DNA from: Streptomyces chumphonensis
Lineage (GTDB): Bacteria; Actinomycetota; Actinomycetes; Streptomycetales; Streptomycetaceae
Direction: 5' to 3'
Length of the DNA: 64,000 nt
Assembly: GCF_014779715.1 (NCBI RefSeq)
Contig: NZ_JACXYU010000001.1
Location: forward strand, 992,001 to 1,056,000
A program made the position numbers and the translations under genes. Below are positions 45,760-55,015 of this stretch, one piece after another. The notes below the pieces were generated by a model. That model searched no databases and was not told where the DNA came from. It saw only the letters and a program-made list of their open reading frames with translations. Every line of letters starts with the position of its first letter. The stretch's first letter is position 1.

Positions 45760-46869
45760 TCAGAACTCCTCTTCGGGCCAGCCGAGCAGGCGGGCACCCA
45801 TCGCGGCCGTCTCCAGGGTGTAGCGCTGCAACGCGTTCCCGGGGTCGTAGCCGGTCAGGGCGTGGATGCGGGCCAGCCGGTAGGTGAGGGTGCGGACGCC
45901 GACGCCGAGCCGTCGGGCCGCCTCGGCGTTCACGTAGCCGGACTGGGCGCAGGCCATCAGCGTCCGCACCAGGGGCTCGGCGCCGCCGCGCGCCTGCGTC
46001 AGCGGGCCCAGCACGGTGGTGACCAGGTCGGCGATGGCGCTGCGGTCCCGCAGGAGGACGGGGAAGACCAGCAACTCGGACGCGGTGAGCCGGACGGACG
46101 TCAGCCCGAGCCGGTCGGCCACGTGGACGGCGTCCAGCGCCTCCTCGTAGCTCAGCACGACACCGCCGGGCCCGGTGTGCTCACGGCCGAGGGCCACCCG
46201 GCGTGCCGCGACGTAGCCGGGGCCGGGCCGTTCGGCCAGTACCGCGAAGGCGTTCAGCACCGCGCGGTCGTCCCCGCTGGCGGCGATGCACACCAGACGG
46301 CCGTCCTTGGTCGTCAGCAGGGCGTCGCGGTCGCCGAAGCGGGCCACCAGCTCCCGCTCGATGCGGCGTACGGTCGGGTGGACGTCGTCGTACTGCTCGT
46401 GGCCCTCGCAGACGGCGACGGCGTGGGTGTGCGTCAGCCGGAGCCCGAACCGCTGGGCCCGCTCGGCCAGCCGGCCGAGGTCGCTGCGACCGTGCAGGAG
46501 GTCGTCGATGAACTCGCGCCGCTCGGCCTCCTCCTGGCGCACGGCCAGCCGCCGGGCCTGCTCGTGCCCCTCGCCCAGCGCCCCGACGGCCGCCTCCAGG
46601 GCGGCCAGGATGGCGTCGCCGGTGCGGGCCCGCTCGGCCGGACCGGCGGCACGCGTCACGCCCGGCAGGGTGCCCCACAGCGCCCGCGTCTCGCCGACGA
46701 TGAGGGAGACGACCTCGCGGAGCCGGTGGCCGTCCTCGGCGGCGCGCTCCCCGAGGACGCGCAGGGCGTCCAGTTCGTCCCGGCGGGGCAGCCGCCCGGT
46801 CACGGAGACCTCGGCGAGCAGTTCCGGGTAGGCTCCCAGGTAGCTGCTGGACATCCCGGACCGCCGCAC
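45760..46869 (-). CDS. PucR/CdaR-family transcriptional regulator
   Basis: A 369-residue protein. The N-terminal part (about 1-130) is helical, the middle is the PucR sensor-like domain, and the C-terminal 60 residues hold the PucR helix-turn-helix (LVRTLMACAQSGYVNAEAAR, VGVRTLTYRLARIHALTGY). This family usually activates genes for purine, polyketide or amino-acid degradation. GTG 46869 is preceded by GGGGAG six bases upstream; GTG 46875 and ATG 46854 are alternatives. It is divergent from nhaA across 297 bases with two inverted repeats. Confidence 0.9.
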   Translation of the reverse strand: MRRSGMSSSYLGAYPELLAEVSVTGRLPRRDELDALRVLGERAAEDGHRLREVVSLIVGETRALWGTLPGVTRAAGPAERARTGDAILAALEAAVGALGEGHEQARRLAVRQEEAERREFIDDLLHGRSDLGRLAERAQRFGLRLTHTHAVAVCEGHEQYDDVHPTVRRIERELVARFGDRDALLTTKDGRLVCIAASGDDRAVLNAFAVLAERPGPGYVAARRVALGREHTGPGGVVLSYEEALDAVHVADRLGLTSVRLTASELLVFPVLLRDRSAIADLVTTVLGPLTQARGGAEPLVRTLMACAQSGYVNAEAARRLGVGVRTLTYRLARIHALTGYDPGNALQRYTLETAAMGARLLGWPEEEF

Positions 46870-46986
46870 GGACACCTCCCCCGAGGGCCGACCCTCGGCC
46901 CTCCCTTCGCACGGACCACCCTAGCCAGGACCGGACCGGCGCCCCCTGACCGGGCGTGACCGCCTCCTCCCCCGGCCCCGCCGTAC

Positions 46987-47019
46987 CTACCGGTAGTGCG
47001 GCGGAGGTCACATCTCCGC
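46987..47019. promoter_or_regulatory. Two inverted repeats between pucR-type gene and nhaA
   Basis: CTACCGGTAG (46987-46996) is a perfect 10-base palindrome. GCGGAG...CTCCGC (47001-47019) has 6-base arms and a 7-base spacer. Both lie in the divergent promoter region and could be regulator sites for either gene. Confidence 0.35.
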
Positions 47020-47166
47020 TTGCGGTAAAGCCGTGACGTGCGGGTACGGTGAGGCCCTAGGAGCAGCGTCAACAACATTTCTCAAGGTGTGCCGGGAAGT
47101 CTGGTCGGCAGCGTGACACGTCGCGCTTTGTACTCTCAGTGACCACCTGTGCCCGGAGGCCGATCG

Positions 47167-48585
47167 ATGACGTCCACGCAGCAGACACCGAACCGCCGCC
47201 TGTTCGCCCGACCAGGGCTGAAGGAACGACGGCTGCTCGCCGACGCGCTGCGGACGGAGACGGTCGGTGGCCTGATGCTGCTGGGTGCCGCGATCGTGGC
47301 ACTGGTCCTCGCGAACACCCCGCTCAGCGACCTCTACGAGCGCGTCAGCGACGCCCACTTCGGCATCGCGGCACTCGACCTGGACCTGTCCGTGGCGCAC
47401 TGGGCCTCGGACGGCCTACTGACCATCTTCTTCTTCGTCGCCGGTATCGAGCTCAAGCGCGAGCTGGTCGTCGGCGAGCTGCGCAACCCGGCCGCCGCCG
47501 CGCTGCCCGTGGTGGCCGCCGTCTGCGGCATGGTCGTGCCCGCCCTGTTCTACGTCGCCGCGAACGCCGGCACCGGTGGCGACATGAACGGCTGGGCCGT
47601 GCCGATGGCCACCGACATCGCCTTCGCCCTCGGGGTGCTGGCGGTGATCGGGACCAACCTGCCCTCGGGCATCCGGGCCTTCCTGCTGACCCTCGCGATC
47701 GTGGACGACCTCGGCGCGATCATGGTCATCGCCCTCTTCTACACCTCCAAGCTCAACCTGTGGGCCCTGGCGGGCGCCATCGTCGGGCTGGTCGTGTTCT
47801 GGGCGCTGCACCAGAAGCTCAACGTGCGCGGCTGGTACGTCTACGTGCCGCTGGCCCTGGTCATCTGGGGGCTGATGCACGGCAGCGGCATCCACGCGAC
47901 GATCGCCGGTGTGGCGATGGGCATGCTGCTGCGCGTCAAGACGCGACCGGGTGAGAAGGAGTCCCCGGCGGAGCACATCGAGCACCAGGTGCGTCCGATC
48001 TCGGCCGGGTTCGCCGTGCCCGTGTTCGCCGTCTTCGCGGCGGGCGTCAGCGTCTCGCTGGGCGACCTGGGCGAGGCGGCCGGTGAGCCGGAGGCGGTGG
48101 GCGTCGTGCTCGGCCTGTTCCTCGGCAAGATCATCGGCATCACCGGCGGCACCTACCTCGCCGCCCGCTTCACCAAGGCCGAGCTCAGCGACGACCTGTC
48201 GTGGTCGGACGTGGCGGGCATCTCGATGCTGGCCGGCATCGGCTTCACCGTCTCGCTGCTCGTGACCGAGCTGGCCTTCGACGACGCCGAGACCACGGAA
48301 CACGTGAAGGCCGCCGTGCTGGTCGCCTCCTTCCTCTCCGCGATCGTCGCCGCCGTCCTGCTGAAGATCCGCGACAAGCACTACCGCAGGATCTGGGAGG
48401 AGGAGAACCGCGACGAGGACGGCGACGGGATCCCGGACATCGACCAGCGCGAGGAGGCCGAGCTCGCCGTGCGGGCCGCCCGCGAGGGCGCCGCGCGCGC
48501 CGAGACCGCCCGCGAGAACGCCGCGCGCGACGACGCCTCGGGCCGCGACGGCGAGGACGACGGGGGCGTCAGCGGGAAGCGCTGA
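47167..48585 (+). CDS. nhaA: Na+/H+ antiporter NhaA
   Basis: A 472-residue antiporter. Family motifs include FFFVAGIELKRELVVGEL and PMATDIAFALGVLAV. The ion-binding aspartates are in TDIAFAL and VDDLGAIMVIAL. About eleven membrane helices end near residue 405. A hydrophilic tail of about 65 residues, rich in Arg/Glu/Ala, follows and is longer than in E. coli NhaA. CGGAGG lies 7 bases before ATG 47167. It exchanges Na+ for H+ in the cytoplasmic membrane. The 3' end overlaps the convergent next gene by 17 bases. Confidence 0.95.
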   Translation: MTSTQQTPNRRLFARPGLKERRLLADALRTETVGGLMLLGAAIVALVLANTPLSDLYERVSDAHFGIAALDLDLSVAHWASDGLLTIFFFVAGIELKRELVVGELRNPAAAALPVVAAVCGMVVPALFYVAANAGTGGDMNGWAVPMATDIAFALGVLAVIGTNLPSGIRAFLLTLAIVDDLGAIMVIALFYTSKLNLWALAGAIVGLVVFWALHQKLNVRGWYVYVPLALVIWGLMHGSGIHATIAGVAMGMLLRVKTRPGEKESPAEHIEHQVRPISAGFAVPVFAVFAAGVSVSLGDLGEAAGEPEAVGVVLGLFLGKIIGITGGTYLAARFTKAELSDDLSWSDVAGISMLAGIGFTVSLLVTELAFDDAETTEHVKAAVLVASFLSAIVAAVLLKIRDKHYRRIWEEENRDEDGDGIPDIDQREEAELAVRAAREGAARAETARENAARDDASGRDGEDDGGVSGKR

Positions 48586-49879
48586 GCTCCAGCCGGACGA
48601 ACCGCGGCCGGTACAGCTCCACGTCCCGCTGGACGGCCGCGGTCGACTGCGTCACGTTGACGTCGTAGCCGAGCAGCAGGTCCGCCCCGGCGGGCAGCGC
48701 CCGGCCGCCGTGCGGTCCGCCGCCGCTGAACGCCGGGTGGGCCTGCGGGTTGTACACCACCGCCCCGGCCTCCCGGCCGCCGTCCGGCAGCGGCGGCGTG
48801 AGCGCGTCCGACGGGCCGTGCCAGGGCCCCTGGGGTGAGCAGGCCCAGTACGACGTCACGGTCGTCATGCCCCGGCCGTCCGGGCCGCCCGCGTCCGTGG
48901 TGAGCAGCAGCCAGGTGTCGCCGCGCCGGGTCACGGTGTAGGTGTTGCTCGCGCCGCGCCCGGGGTCCTCCCCCGGCGCGGCGCCGACGGGCAGGGGCGC
49001 CGCCGCGCCCGGATCGGCGCTCCAGGCCCGGCCGTCCCAGTACCGCCAGGCGGTGCGGTCGGCCAGCGAGCCGTCGGGCACCCGCGCCACGTGGGCCCGG
49101 GACGAGCGGCCCTGCGCGGTGCGCTCGTCCGCGCCGAAGACGTAGGTCCAGCCGTCCTCCCGCACCGCCGACGTCCCGTACAGCACCCGCTGCGCCGGGT
49201 CCGTCGCCGCCGGGACGTCGATCGGCTCGACGGACTCGACGGCCAGGTCCGGCAGGCTGAGGGTGGCCACCTCGGTCGCGCGCGGAATGCCGAAGAACCA
49301 CGGGTCGCTGCCCTCCTCGCGCTGCCACAGCAGCACCCGCACCACCCGCTCGGACGAGCCGGGGCGACGCGGCTCGACGACGCCCTGCGCGGGCCAGCGC
49401 CACACCTCCCGGCCGTCGGCGGCGGCCAGGCCGGGGAAGAGGGCGCCGGGGCCGGGCCCCAGCAGCGTCCGCTCCAGGCGGCCGTCCGGCGCCATCACGA
49501 CGCCCGCGTTGCGCACCCAGACCGGCGACGGGTCACGGGAGGGTCCGCCGAGCGCGGTCTCGGGGTGCACCCGGTCGAGGAAGGTGTCGGCGGAGAGCCA
49601 CAGCGTGCGTCCGTCGGGCAGCCGCACCGAGCGGCTGCCGTCGCCGCCGGTCCAGTCGTCGGTCCGCGTGTTGTCGTCGCCGTACCGGGCGAACTCGCCG
49701 GTCATCGCCGCGTCGACGCGCCAGCCGGTGACGGTGAGCGGCGCGCAGGCGTCACGCGCCCGGTCCTGCCCCGTGTCGTCACCGCCCGGGCGGGCCAGCA
49801 CGAGGACGGCGACCAGCGCGAGGAGCGGGCTCAGCAGCAGGCCGGTACGGACGAGGCGTCGTTTCCGGATGCGGTCCAT
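48569..49879 (-). CDS. Secreted or membrane-anchored beta-propeller-like protein
   Basis: A 436-residue protein with an N-terminal membrane anchor or signal (LLLSPLLALVAVLVLARPGG) and a beta-rich body. Repeats such as RSVRLPDGRTLWLSADTFLD, GVVMAPDGRLERTLLG and DGWTYVFGADERTAQGR resemble bladed propeller proteins (DUF4185/DUF5005-like). A signal-anchor or cleaved signal cannot be told apart. The start is ATG 49879 with no strong ribosome site; a TATCCT hexamer ends 10 bases before it and could give a near-leaderless transcript. Its end overlaps nhaA by 17 bases. Function unknown, possibly sugar-related. Confidence 0.75.
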   Translation of the reverse strand: MDRIRKRRLVRTGLLLSPLLALVAVLVLARPGGDDTGQDRARDACAPLTVTGWRVDAAMTGEFARYGDDNTRTDDWTGGDGSRSVRLPDGRTLWLSADTFLDRVHPETALGGPSRDPSPVWVRNAGVVMAPDGRLERTLLGPGPGALFPGLAAADGREVWRWPAQGVVEPRRPGSSERVVRVLLWQREEGSDPWFFGIPRATEVATLSLPDLAVESVEPIDVPAATDPAQRVLYGTSAVREDGWTYVFGADERTAQGRSSRAHVARVPDGSLADRTAWRYWDGRAWSADPGAAAPLPVGAAPGEDPGRGASNTYTVTRRGDTWLLLTTDAGGPDGRGMTTVTSYWACSPQGPWHGPSDALTPPLPDGGREAGAVVYNPQAHPAFSGGGPHGGRALPAGADLLLGYDVNVTQSTAAVQRDVELYRPRFVRLELSASR

Positions 49880-49928
49880 AGGGCGGCCCAGGATAGGGCC
49901 CCGCGCGGCGGTGCCGCTGCGACGCCGG

Positions 49929-52025
49929 TCACCGCCGCCCCGGCCGCACGGCGTCGGCCAGCTCCTCCAGCGCCTCCGCGGTCAACTCGGCCGCGCGCAG
50001 CGCGACACCGTCGGGGTGGAGGGGATGGCGCTGCCACGCGGCGAGGGCGTCGCGCACCGGCGTCCAGTCCGTGGCCTCGCCCGCCCGGATCGCCGCTTCG
50101 GCCCGCCGGGCCGCGTCCCGCAGCGCGCGGGCGAACGCGGCGGCCCCGGGGTCCCGCGCGGCCTGCGCTGGGGGGAGGTGCGCCTCCGCCAGCATCGCCG
50201 CACGCCCCACCGTGGCCAGGGCCTGCTGCGCGTCGGCCGCCCGGCGCCGGGGCAGGCCGCGGTGGCGCACGGGCTCGCTGTCGGCCCGTGCGACCGCCTG
50301 GTCCCACTCCAACAGGGCGGCCCGGGTGTCCAGCAGGGCCTCCCGCACCTGGCGGGGCCGACGCCCTGCGGGCCCGCCGAAGCCCTCCTGCACCGCCGCC
50401 GCGTAGGCGGTGACGGCCGTCAGCCAGTCCGCGAGGCGTTCGCGCAGCCGGGGCGTCTCCCACGCGGGGAAGACCACGTAGGACAGCAGCGCCAGCACGC
50501 CGCCGAGCAGCGTGAGCAGGATGCGTTCCGGCACGGTCTGCGCCCAGCCCTCGCCCGCCACCCCGAGCAGGAAGACGACGTAGGCACCGATGCACAGGGA
50601 GATCACCATGTAGCCGGTGCGCATGAGCGCGTAGAGCAGGAAGACGCTGCCGACCGCGTAGGCCGCGGCCAGGTACGTCCCCGGGCCGGTGACCGCGATG
50701 ACGGCCCCGGCGATCGCCACGCCCGTGACGGTGCCGACCAGCCGCGCCGCGCCGCGCGCGACCGTGCCGGAGAAGTCCGGGCGCAGGATCATCACGACGG
50801 TCAGCCCGACCCAGTAGCCGTGCCGGCTGGGCAGCACCTCGCCGACCGCGTAGCCGACGGGGACCACGGCCGTCAGGCGCACGGCGTGTCGGAACACCGG
50901 GGAGGACGCGCGCAGCTCCCGGCGCAGCGCCCGCAGGAGGACCGGGAGCTGGCCGGGCACGCCGGGCCGCCGCAGGTAGGGGCGGTGGCCGGGACCGGTC
51001 ACCTCCACCGGCTCCTGCGCGGCCTCCACCAGCTCCTCGCTCAGGGCGATGAGCCGCAGCGCCGCCCTGCGGGCCGGGCCGGGCGGGAGGACCGGGCCGT
51101 CCGCCGGGACACGCAGCACGTCGAGGGCGTCCCCGGGCAGACGCACCGGCTCCACGCGCCGGATCGAGCGGGCCACCGCGTCCAGAACCGTCGCGGCGGC
51201 GTCCAGCAGCTCGCGGACGCGTTCGCGGGGCGGCCCCTCGGGGACGCCGCCGACCACGGGGTCCGCCAGCGAGGCCAGGACGGGCCGAAAGCGGTCGGCC
51301 AGCAACCGGTAGCCCTGCAACTGGCGCGGGCGGTGCCGGGCCTGCCGGGGCGTGACGGCCGCCGCCCGGCGGGCCTGCATCAGGGCCTCCGGCTCGAAGG
51401 GCGCCGTGGGGTCCGCGCGCAGCCGCCGGGCGTAGACGGCGACGGAGACGAGCGCGTCGGCCAACGCCTCCCGGCGCTCGCCCCAGCGGCGGATCGGGAG
51501 GGCGACGATCAGCGCGGCCTGCACGACGCCCCCGAGCGCGATGATCGCCGCGTGCTGGGCCGCCTCCGGCACGCTCGCGGGCAGGGTCACGACGACCAGC
51601 ATCATCGCCACGGTGAACGCGCTGACGACGCCCGACACCGCCCCGGCCGCCCACGTCATGCCCGCCCCGAAGGACCACAGCCCCAGCATCAGCGCGAACG
51701 CCCAGGGCGTGTCGGCCAGGACGTAGCCGAGGAAGGCGCTCACCGACAGCCCGGCCGCCGCGGCCAGCGCCAGCTCCGGGCGCGGACGCCAGCTGCGCTG
51801 GAAGGTGGCGATGCCGGACGCGAACGCGCCGAAGGCCGAGGAGACGGCCAGCGCGGGCGAGCCCAGCCAGAGCGTGAGGGCCAGGATCACGGCCACCCCG
51901 CACGTCCCGCGCAACGCGAGCAGCGGTGTCACCGCCGCCCGCTCGATCCGCAGCCCGGAGCGCGCGGTGACCTTCAGGGCCGCCGCCCACCGGGCCGTGG
52001 CCCTTCCACCCATGATCACGAGCAT
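49929..52025 (-). CDS. FUSC-family (fusaric acid resistance-like) membrane protein
   Basis: A 698-residue protein with two sets of membrane helices, residues about 30-175 (starting TPLLALRGTCGVAVILALTL) and about 385-520 (AVRLTAVVPVGYAVGEVLPS, YWVGLTVVMILRPDFSGTVA). Soluble helical regions of about 200 residues follow each. The motif RPDFSGTVARGAARLVGT is typical of the FUSC domain. Such proteins export aromatic compounds in Gram-negatives; in Streptomyces the substrate is unknown. ATG 52025 or 52013 starts the protein; 52025 has a better GGGGCG spacing. It is divergent from the YqeY-like gene. Confidence 0.9.
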   Translation of the reverse strand: MLVIMGGRATARWAAALKVTARSGLRIERAAVTPLLALRGTCGVAVILALTLWLGSPALAVSSAFGAFASGIATFQRSWRPRPELALAAAAGLSVSAFLGYVLADTPWAFALMLGLWSFGAGMTWAAGAVSGVVSAFTVAMMLVVVTLPASVPEAAQHAAIIALGGVVQAALIVALPIRRWGERREALADALVSVAVYARRLRADPTAPFEPEALMQARRAAAVTPRQARHRPRQLQGYRLLADRFRPVLASLADPVVGGVPEGPPRERVRELLDAAATVLDAVARSIRRVEPVRLPGDALDVLRVPADGPVLPPGPARRAALRLIALSEELVEAAQEPVEVTGPGHRPYLRRPGVPGQLPVLLRALRRELRASSPVFRHAVRLTAVVPVGYAVGEVLPSRHGYWVGLTVVMILRPDFSGTVARGAARLVGTVTGVAIAGAVIAVTGPGTYLAAAYAVGSVFLLYALMRTGYMVISLCIGAYVVFLLGVAGEGWAQTVPERILLTLLGGVLALLSYVVFPAWETPRLRERLADWLTAVTAYAAAVQEGFGGPAGRRPRQVREALLDTRAALLEWDQAVARADSEPVRHRGLPRRRAADAQQALATVGRAAMLAEAHLPPAQAARDPGAAAFARALRDAARRAEAAIRAGEATDWTPVRDALAAWQRHPLHPDGVALRAAELTAEALEELADAVRPGRR

Positions 52026-52106
52026 ACGGCGCCCCGCCCACCGGGCCCGGGTGCGCCACCGAAAACGCGTGGTGGTCCCGGGGGCGCCGGTTCTAGAGTC
52101 GCGGTC

Positions 52107-52493
52107 ATGTCGGTGCGACCTCGTATGCGTGAAGCACTGCGCGAAGCCATGCGCGCCCGTGACCGGGTGGCGGTGAGCGCCCTGCGGACGACGCTCGCGG
52201 CGCTGGACAACGCCGAGGCGGTACCCGTGCACGACGCCGGTCCGCACGCCGCGGCCCTCCAGGACACGCCCGTGGGGGTCGGCTCCACCGAAGCGGCACG
52301 GCAGGCGCTGAGCGAGCGCGGTGTGGTGGAGATCGTCCGGTCGGAGGCCGACGAGCGGCTGGCGGCAGCGGCGCGACTGACCGCGCCCGCGTACACCGAG
52401 CGCGCGACGCGGCTGCGCGCGGAGGCAGCGGTACTGCTCGGCTTCCTCGACGGCCCGGGCACGGCGGAAGACGCGACCGCGCGGCGCCCCTGA
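52107..52493 (+). CDS. GatB/YqeY-domain protein
   Basis: A 128-residue protein. MRARDRVAVSALRTTLAALD and VVEIVRSEADERLAAAARLT match the YqeY fold, related to the tRNA-binding C-terminal domain of GatB. The exact cellular role of the free domain is not known. A TAGAGT hexamer at 52094-52099 ends 7 bases before ATG 52107, so this is probably a leaderless transcript. No Shine-Dalgarno is present. It stands alone, divergent from the FUSC gene. Confidence 0.85.
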   Translation: MSVRPRMREALREAMRARDRVAVSALRTTLAALDNAEAVPVHDAGPHAAALQDTPVGVGSTEAARQALSERGVVEIVRSEADERLAAAARLTAPAYTERATRLRAEAAVLLGFLDGPGTAEDATARRP

Positions 52494-52703
52494 GCCGACG
52501 CGGCGCGATCCCGTCGGACGCGGAGGGCATCCGTACGGGTGACGGACGGCCGGGCTGTGCGGCGAGCAGTTCGTCACGGGTGTCACCGTTACGCGGGTGG
52601 GCGGTCACGAACGGCGCACAGGGCGGCGTCGTGGTGACGGTGTGTCGCGCCTTCCGCACAGGGTGAAGCGCATCAGCCGTCACACCTGTGGAGGTCCCGA
52701 GAC

Positions 52704-52901
52704 ATGGCCGACCGTCGTCTGTGGTCGTACAAGGAGATCGCCGCGCACATCCGGGTGCAGCCCGACACCGTCCGGTCGTACCGCAAGCACGGGCTGCTGC
52801 CGGCACCCGACGTCGTGGAGGGCGGCCGGCCGTTCTGGTACGCGGACACCATCCGTGACTGGGTCACCCGTCGGCCCGGGGCCGGCGGACGCCGGGGGTA
52901 G
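52704..52901 (+). CDS. Small MerR-like helix-turn-helix protein
   Basis: A 65-residue protein made almost only of a winged helix-turn-helix (LWSYKEIAAHIRVQPDTVRS, YRKHGLLPAPD, then a wing GGRPFWYADTIRDW). It resembles the DNA-binding part of MerR/AlpA proteins without dimerisation or sensor domains, so it might be a small DNA-binding regulator or excisionase-like factor. GGAGG is 9 bases before ATG 52704. It is followed 79 bases later by copZ. It is not BldC; the sequence differs clearly from that MerR-like protein. Confidence 0.85.
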   Translation: MADRRLWSYKEIAAHIRVQPDTVRSYRKHGLLPAPDVVEGGRPFWYADTIRDWVTRRPGAGGRRG

Positions 52902-52919
52902 CCCGGTAGACCGGAACGC

Positions 52920-52941
52920 ATACGGGCGGGGGGTATAGGAT
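52920..52941 (+). promoter_or_regulatory. Possible CsoR-type copper operator with -10 of copZ
   Basis: ATACGGGCGGGGGGTAT (52920-52936) has the outer ATAC/GTAT and G-rich core of copper-sensing CsoR sites, but only one G-run, so the palindrome is imperfect. TAGGAT at 52936-52941 could be the -10 of the copZ transcript. The copper-chaperone gene starts 39 bases further on. Confidence 0.35.
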
Positions 52942-52980
52942 GAAGCCGCACGACGTCATCGCGACAGACTGGAGGGCTCC

Positions 52981-53199
52981 ATGAGCGGGACCACGATCAC
53001 GTACCGGGTCAGCGGTATGACCTGCGGACACTGCGAGAAGGCCGTCACCGACGAGGTATCGGCCCTGCACGACGTGACGGAGGTGAAGGCGGTCGCGTCC
53101 ACCGGCCTGGTCACCGTCACGGCCGCCGCCGAGCCCGACGACGCGGCCGTCCGGGCGGCGGTGGACGAGGCGGGCTACGAGCTCGTCGGCCGGACCTGA
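52981..53199 (+). CDS. copZ: Copper chaperone CopZ (heavy-metal-associated domain)
   Basis: A 72-residue single HMA domain. The metal site is GMTCGHCEKAV (Cys15 and Cys18 region), and the rest follows the ferredoxin-like beta-alpha-beta fold (VKAVASTGLVTVTA, VDEAGYELVG). It carries Cu(I) to a P-type ATPase or CsoR repressor; no copA gene lies nearby. GGAGGG lies upstream of ATG 52981, and a possible copper operator precedes it. A 6C RNA begins about 30 bases downstream. Confidence 0.92.
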   Translation: MSGTTITYRVSGMTCGHCEKAVTDEVSALHDVTEVKAVASTGLVTVTAAAEPDDAAVRAAVDEAGYELVGRT

Positions 53200-53227
53200 A
53201 GGCCGACGGCCGAAAAGCCGGGGAAAA

Positions 53228-53325
53228 AGGAGAACGCCCCCTCGCGAGTCCCCCCACGGGCTCGCGATCGGGGCGTTCCCTCCTCCCGGTTCCGATTCCC
53301 CCCACGGGATCGGACCGGGCGTACT
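53228..53325 (+). ncRNA. 6C small RNA
   Basis: Two hairpins lie 7 bases apart. The first has outer stem GAACGCCCC/GGGGCGTTC and inner stem CGCGAG/CTCGCG; the second has stem CCGGTTCCGAT/ATCGGACCGG with one bulged base. Their loops are identical, TCCCCCCACGGG (53250-53261 and 53297-53308), each with six cytosines. Two stem-loops with C6 loops define the 6C RNA of actinobacteria (B11 in mycobacteria). The ends are approximate. Its promoter should lie near the copZ 3' end. In mycobacteria it base-pairs through the C-rich loops with G-rich ribosome sites. Confidence 0.87.
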
Positions 53326-53455
53326 TGCGGGCTGCGCGTGGACCGGAGGGCCGCTCAAAGCTCCCGGACACGTCAGCCCGTGACCGCAACTCCGCCGGGT
53401 GTCGCAGTCACCCGGTTCGACCCGGGGGACCCACGAAGGGTTGTACCCCCGATGG

Positions 53456-53471
53456 TGTGATGTGGATCACA
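53456..53471. promoter_or_regulatory. Perfect Crp-type palindrome
   Basis: TGTGATGTGGATCACA matches TGTGA-N6-TCACA without error. It lies between the 6C RNA and the 3' end of citA, 7 bases outside the citA terminator stem. No gene starts next to it, so the target is unclear. Confidence 0.45.
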
Positions 53472-53477
53472 ACACGG

Positions 53478-53514
53478 CGACGGCCCCGGCTCCGCGAGGG
53501 AGCCGGGGCCGTCG
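53478..53514 (-). terminator. Terminator of citA
   Basis: CGACGGCCCCGGCTCC and GGAGCCGGGGCCGTCG form a perfect 16-bp stem with a 5-base loop, 18 bases beyond the citA stop on the minus strand. Confidence 0.8.
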
Positions 53515-53531
53515 TGGGCCGTTCGGGGTGC

Positions 53532-54836
<1,305 letters not shown>

Positions 54837-55015
54837 GTCATCCCTCACCGACGTCGTCCCTCTTGTTGAATCGTCCCGAAGGTCGTTCGGGATTCAGAGG
54901 TGGAACCGGAGTGCCCTGACCGGTCCACTGTGTCCACTGTCGCTCAATAACTGCCGGACGGTGCACTCGGGGTCGGCCGAAGGGCGCCTGAGTGGCACGG
55001 AGTGCCGCACGAACG

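Noticed and set aside
52704..52901. The small MerR-like protein as BldC
   Set aside because: Length is similar, but the recognition-helix sequence and wing differ from BldC as I recall it.
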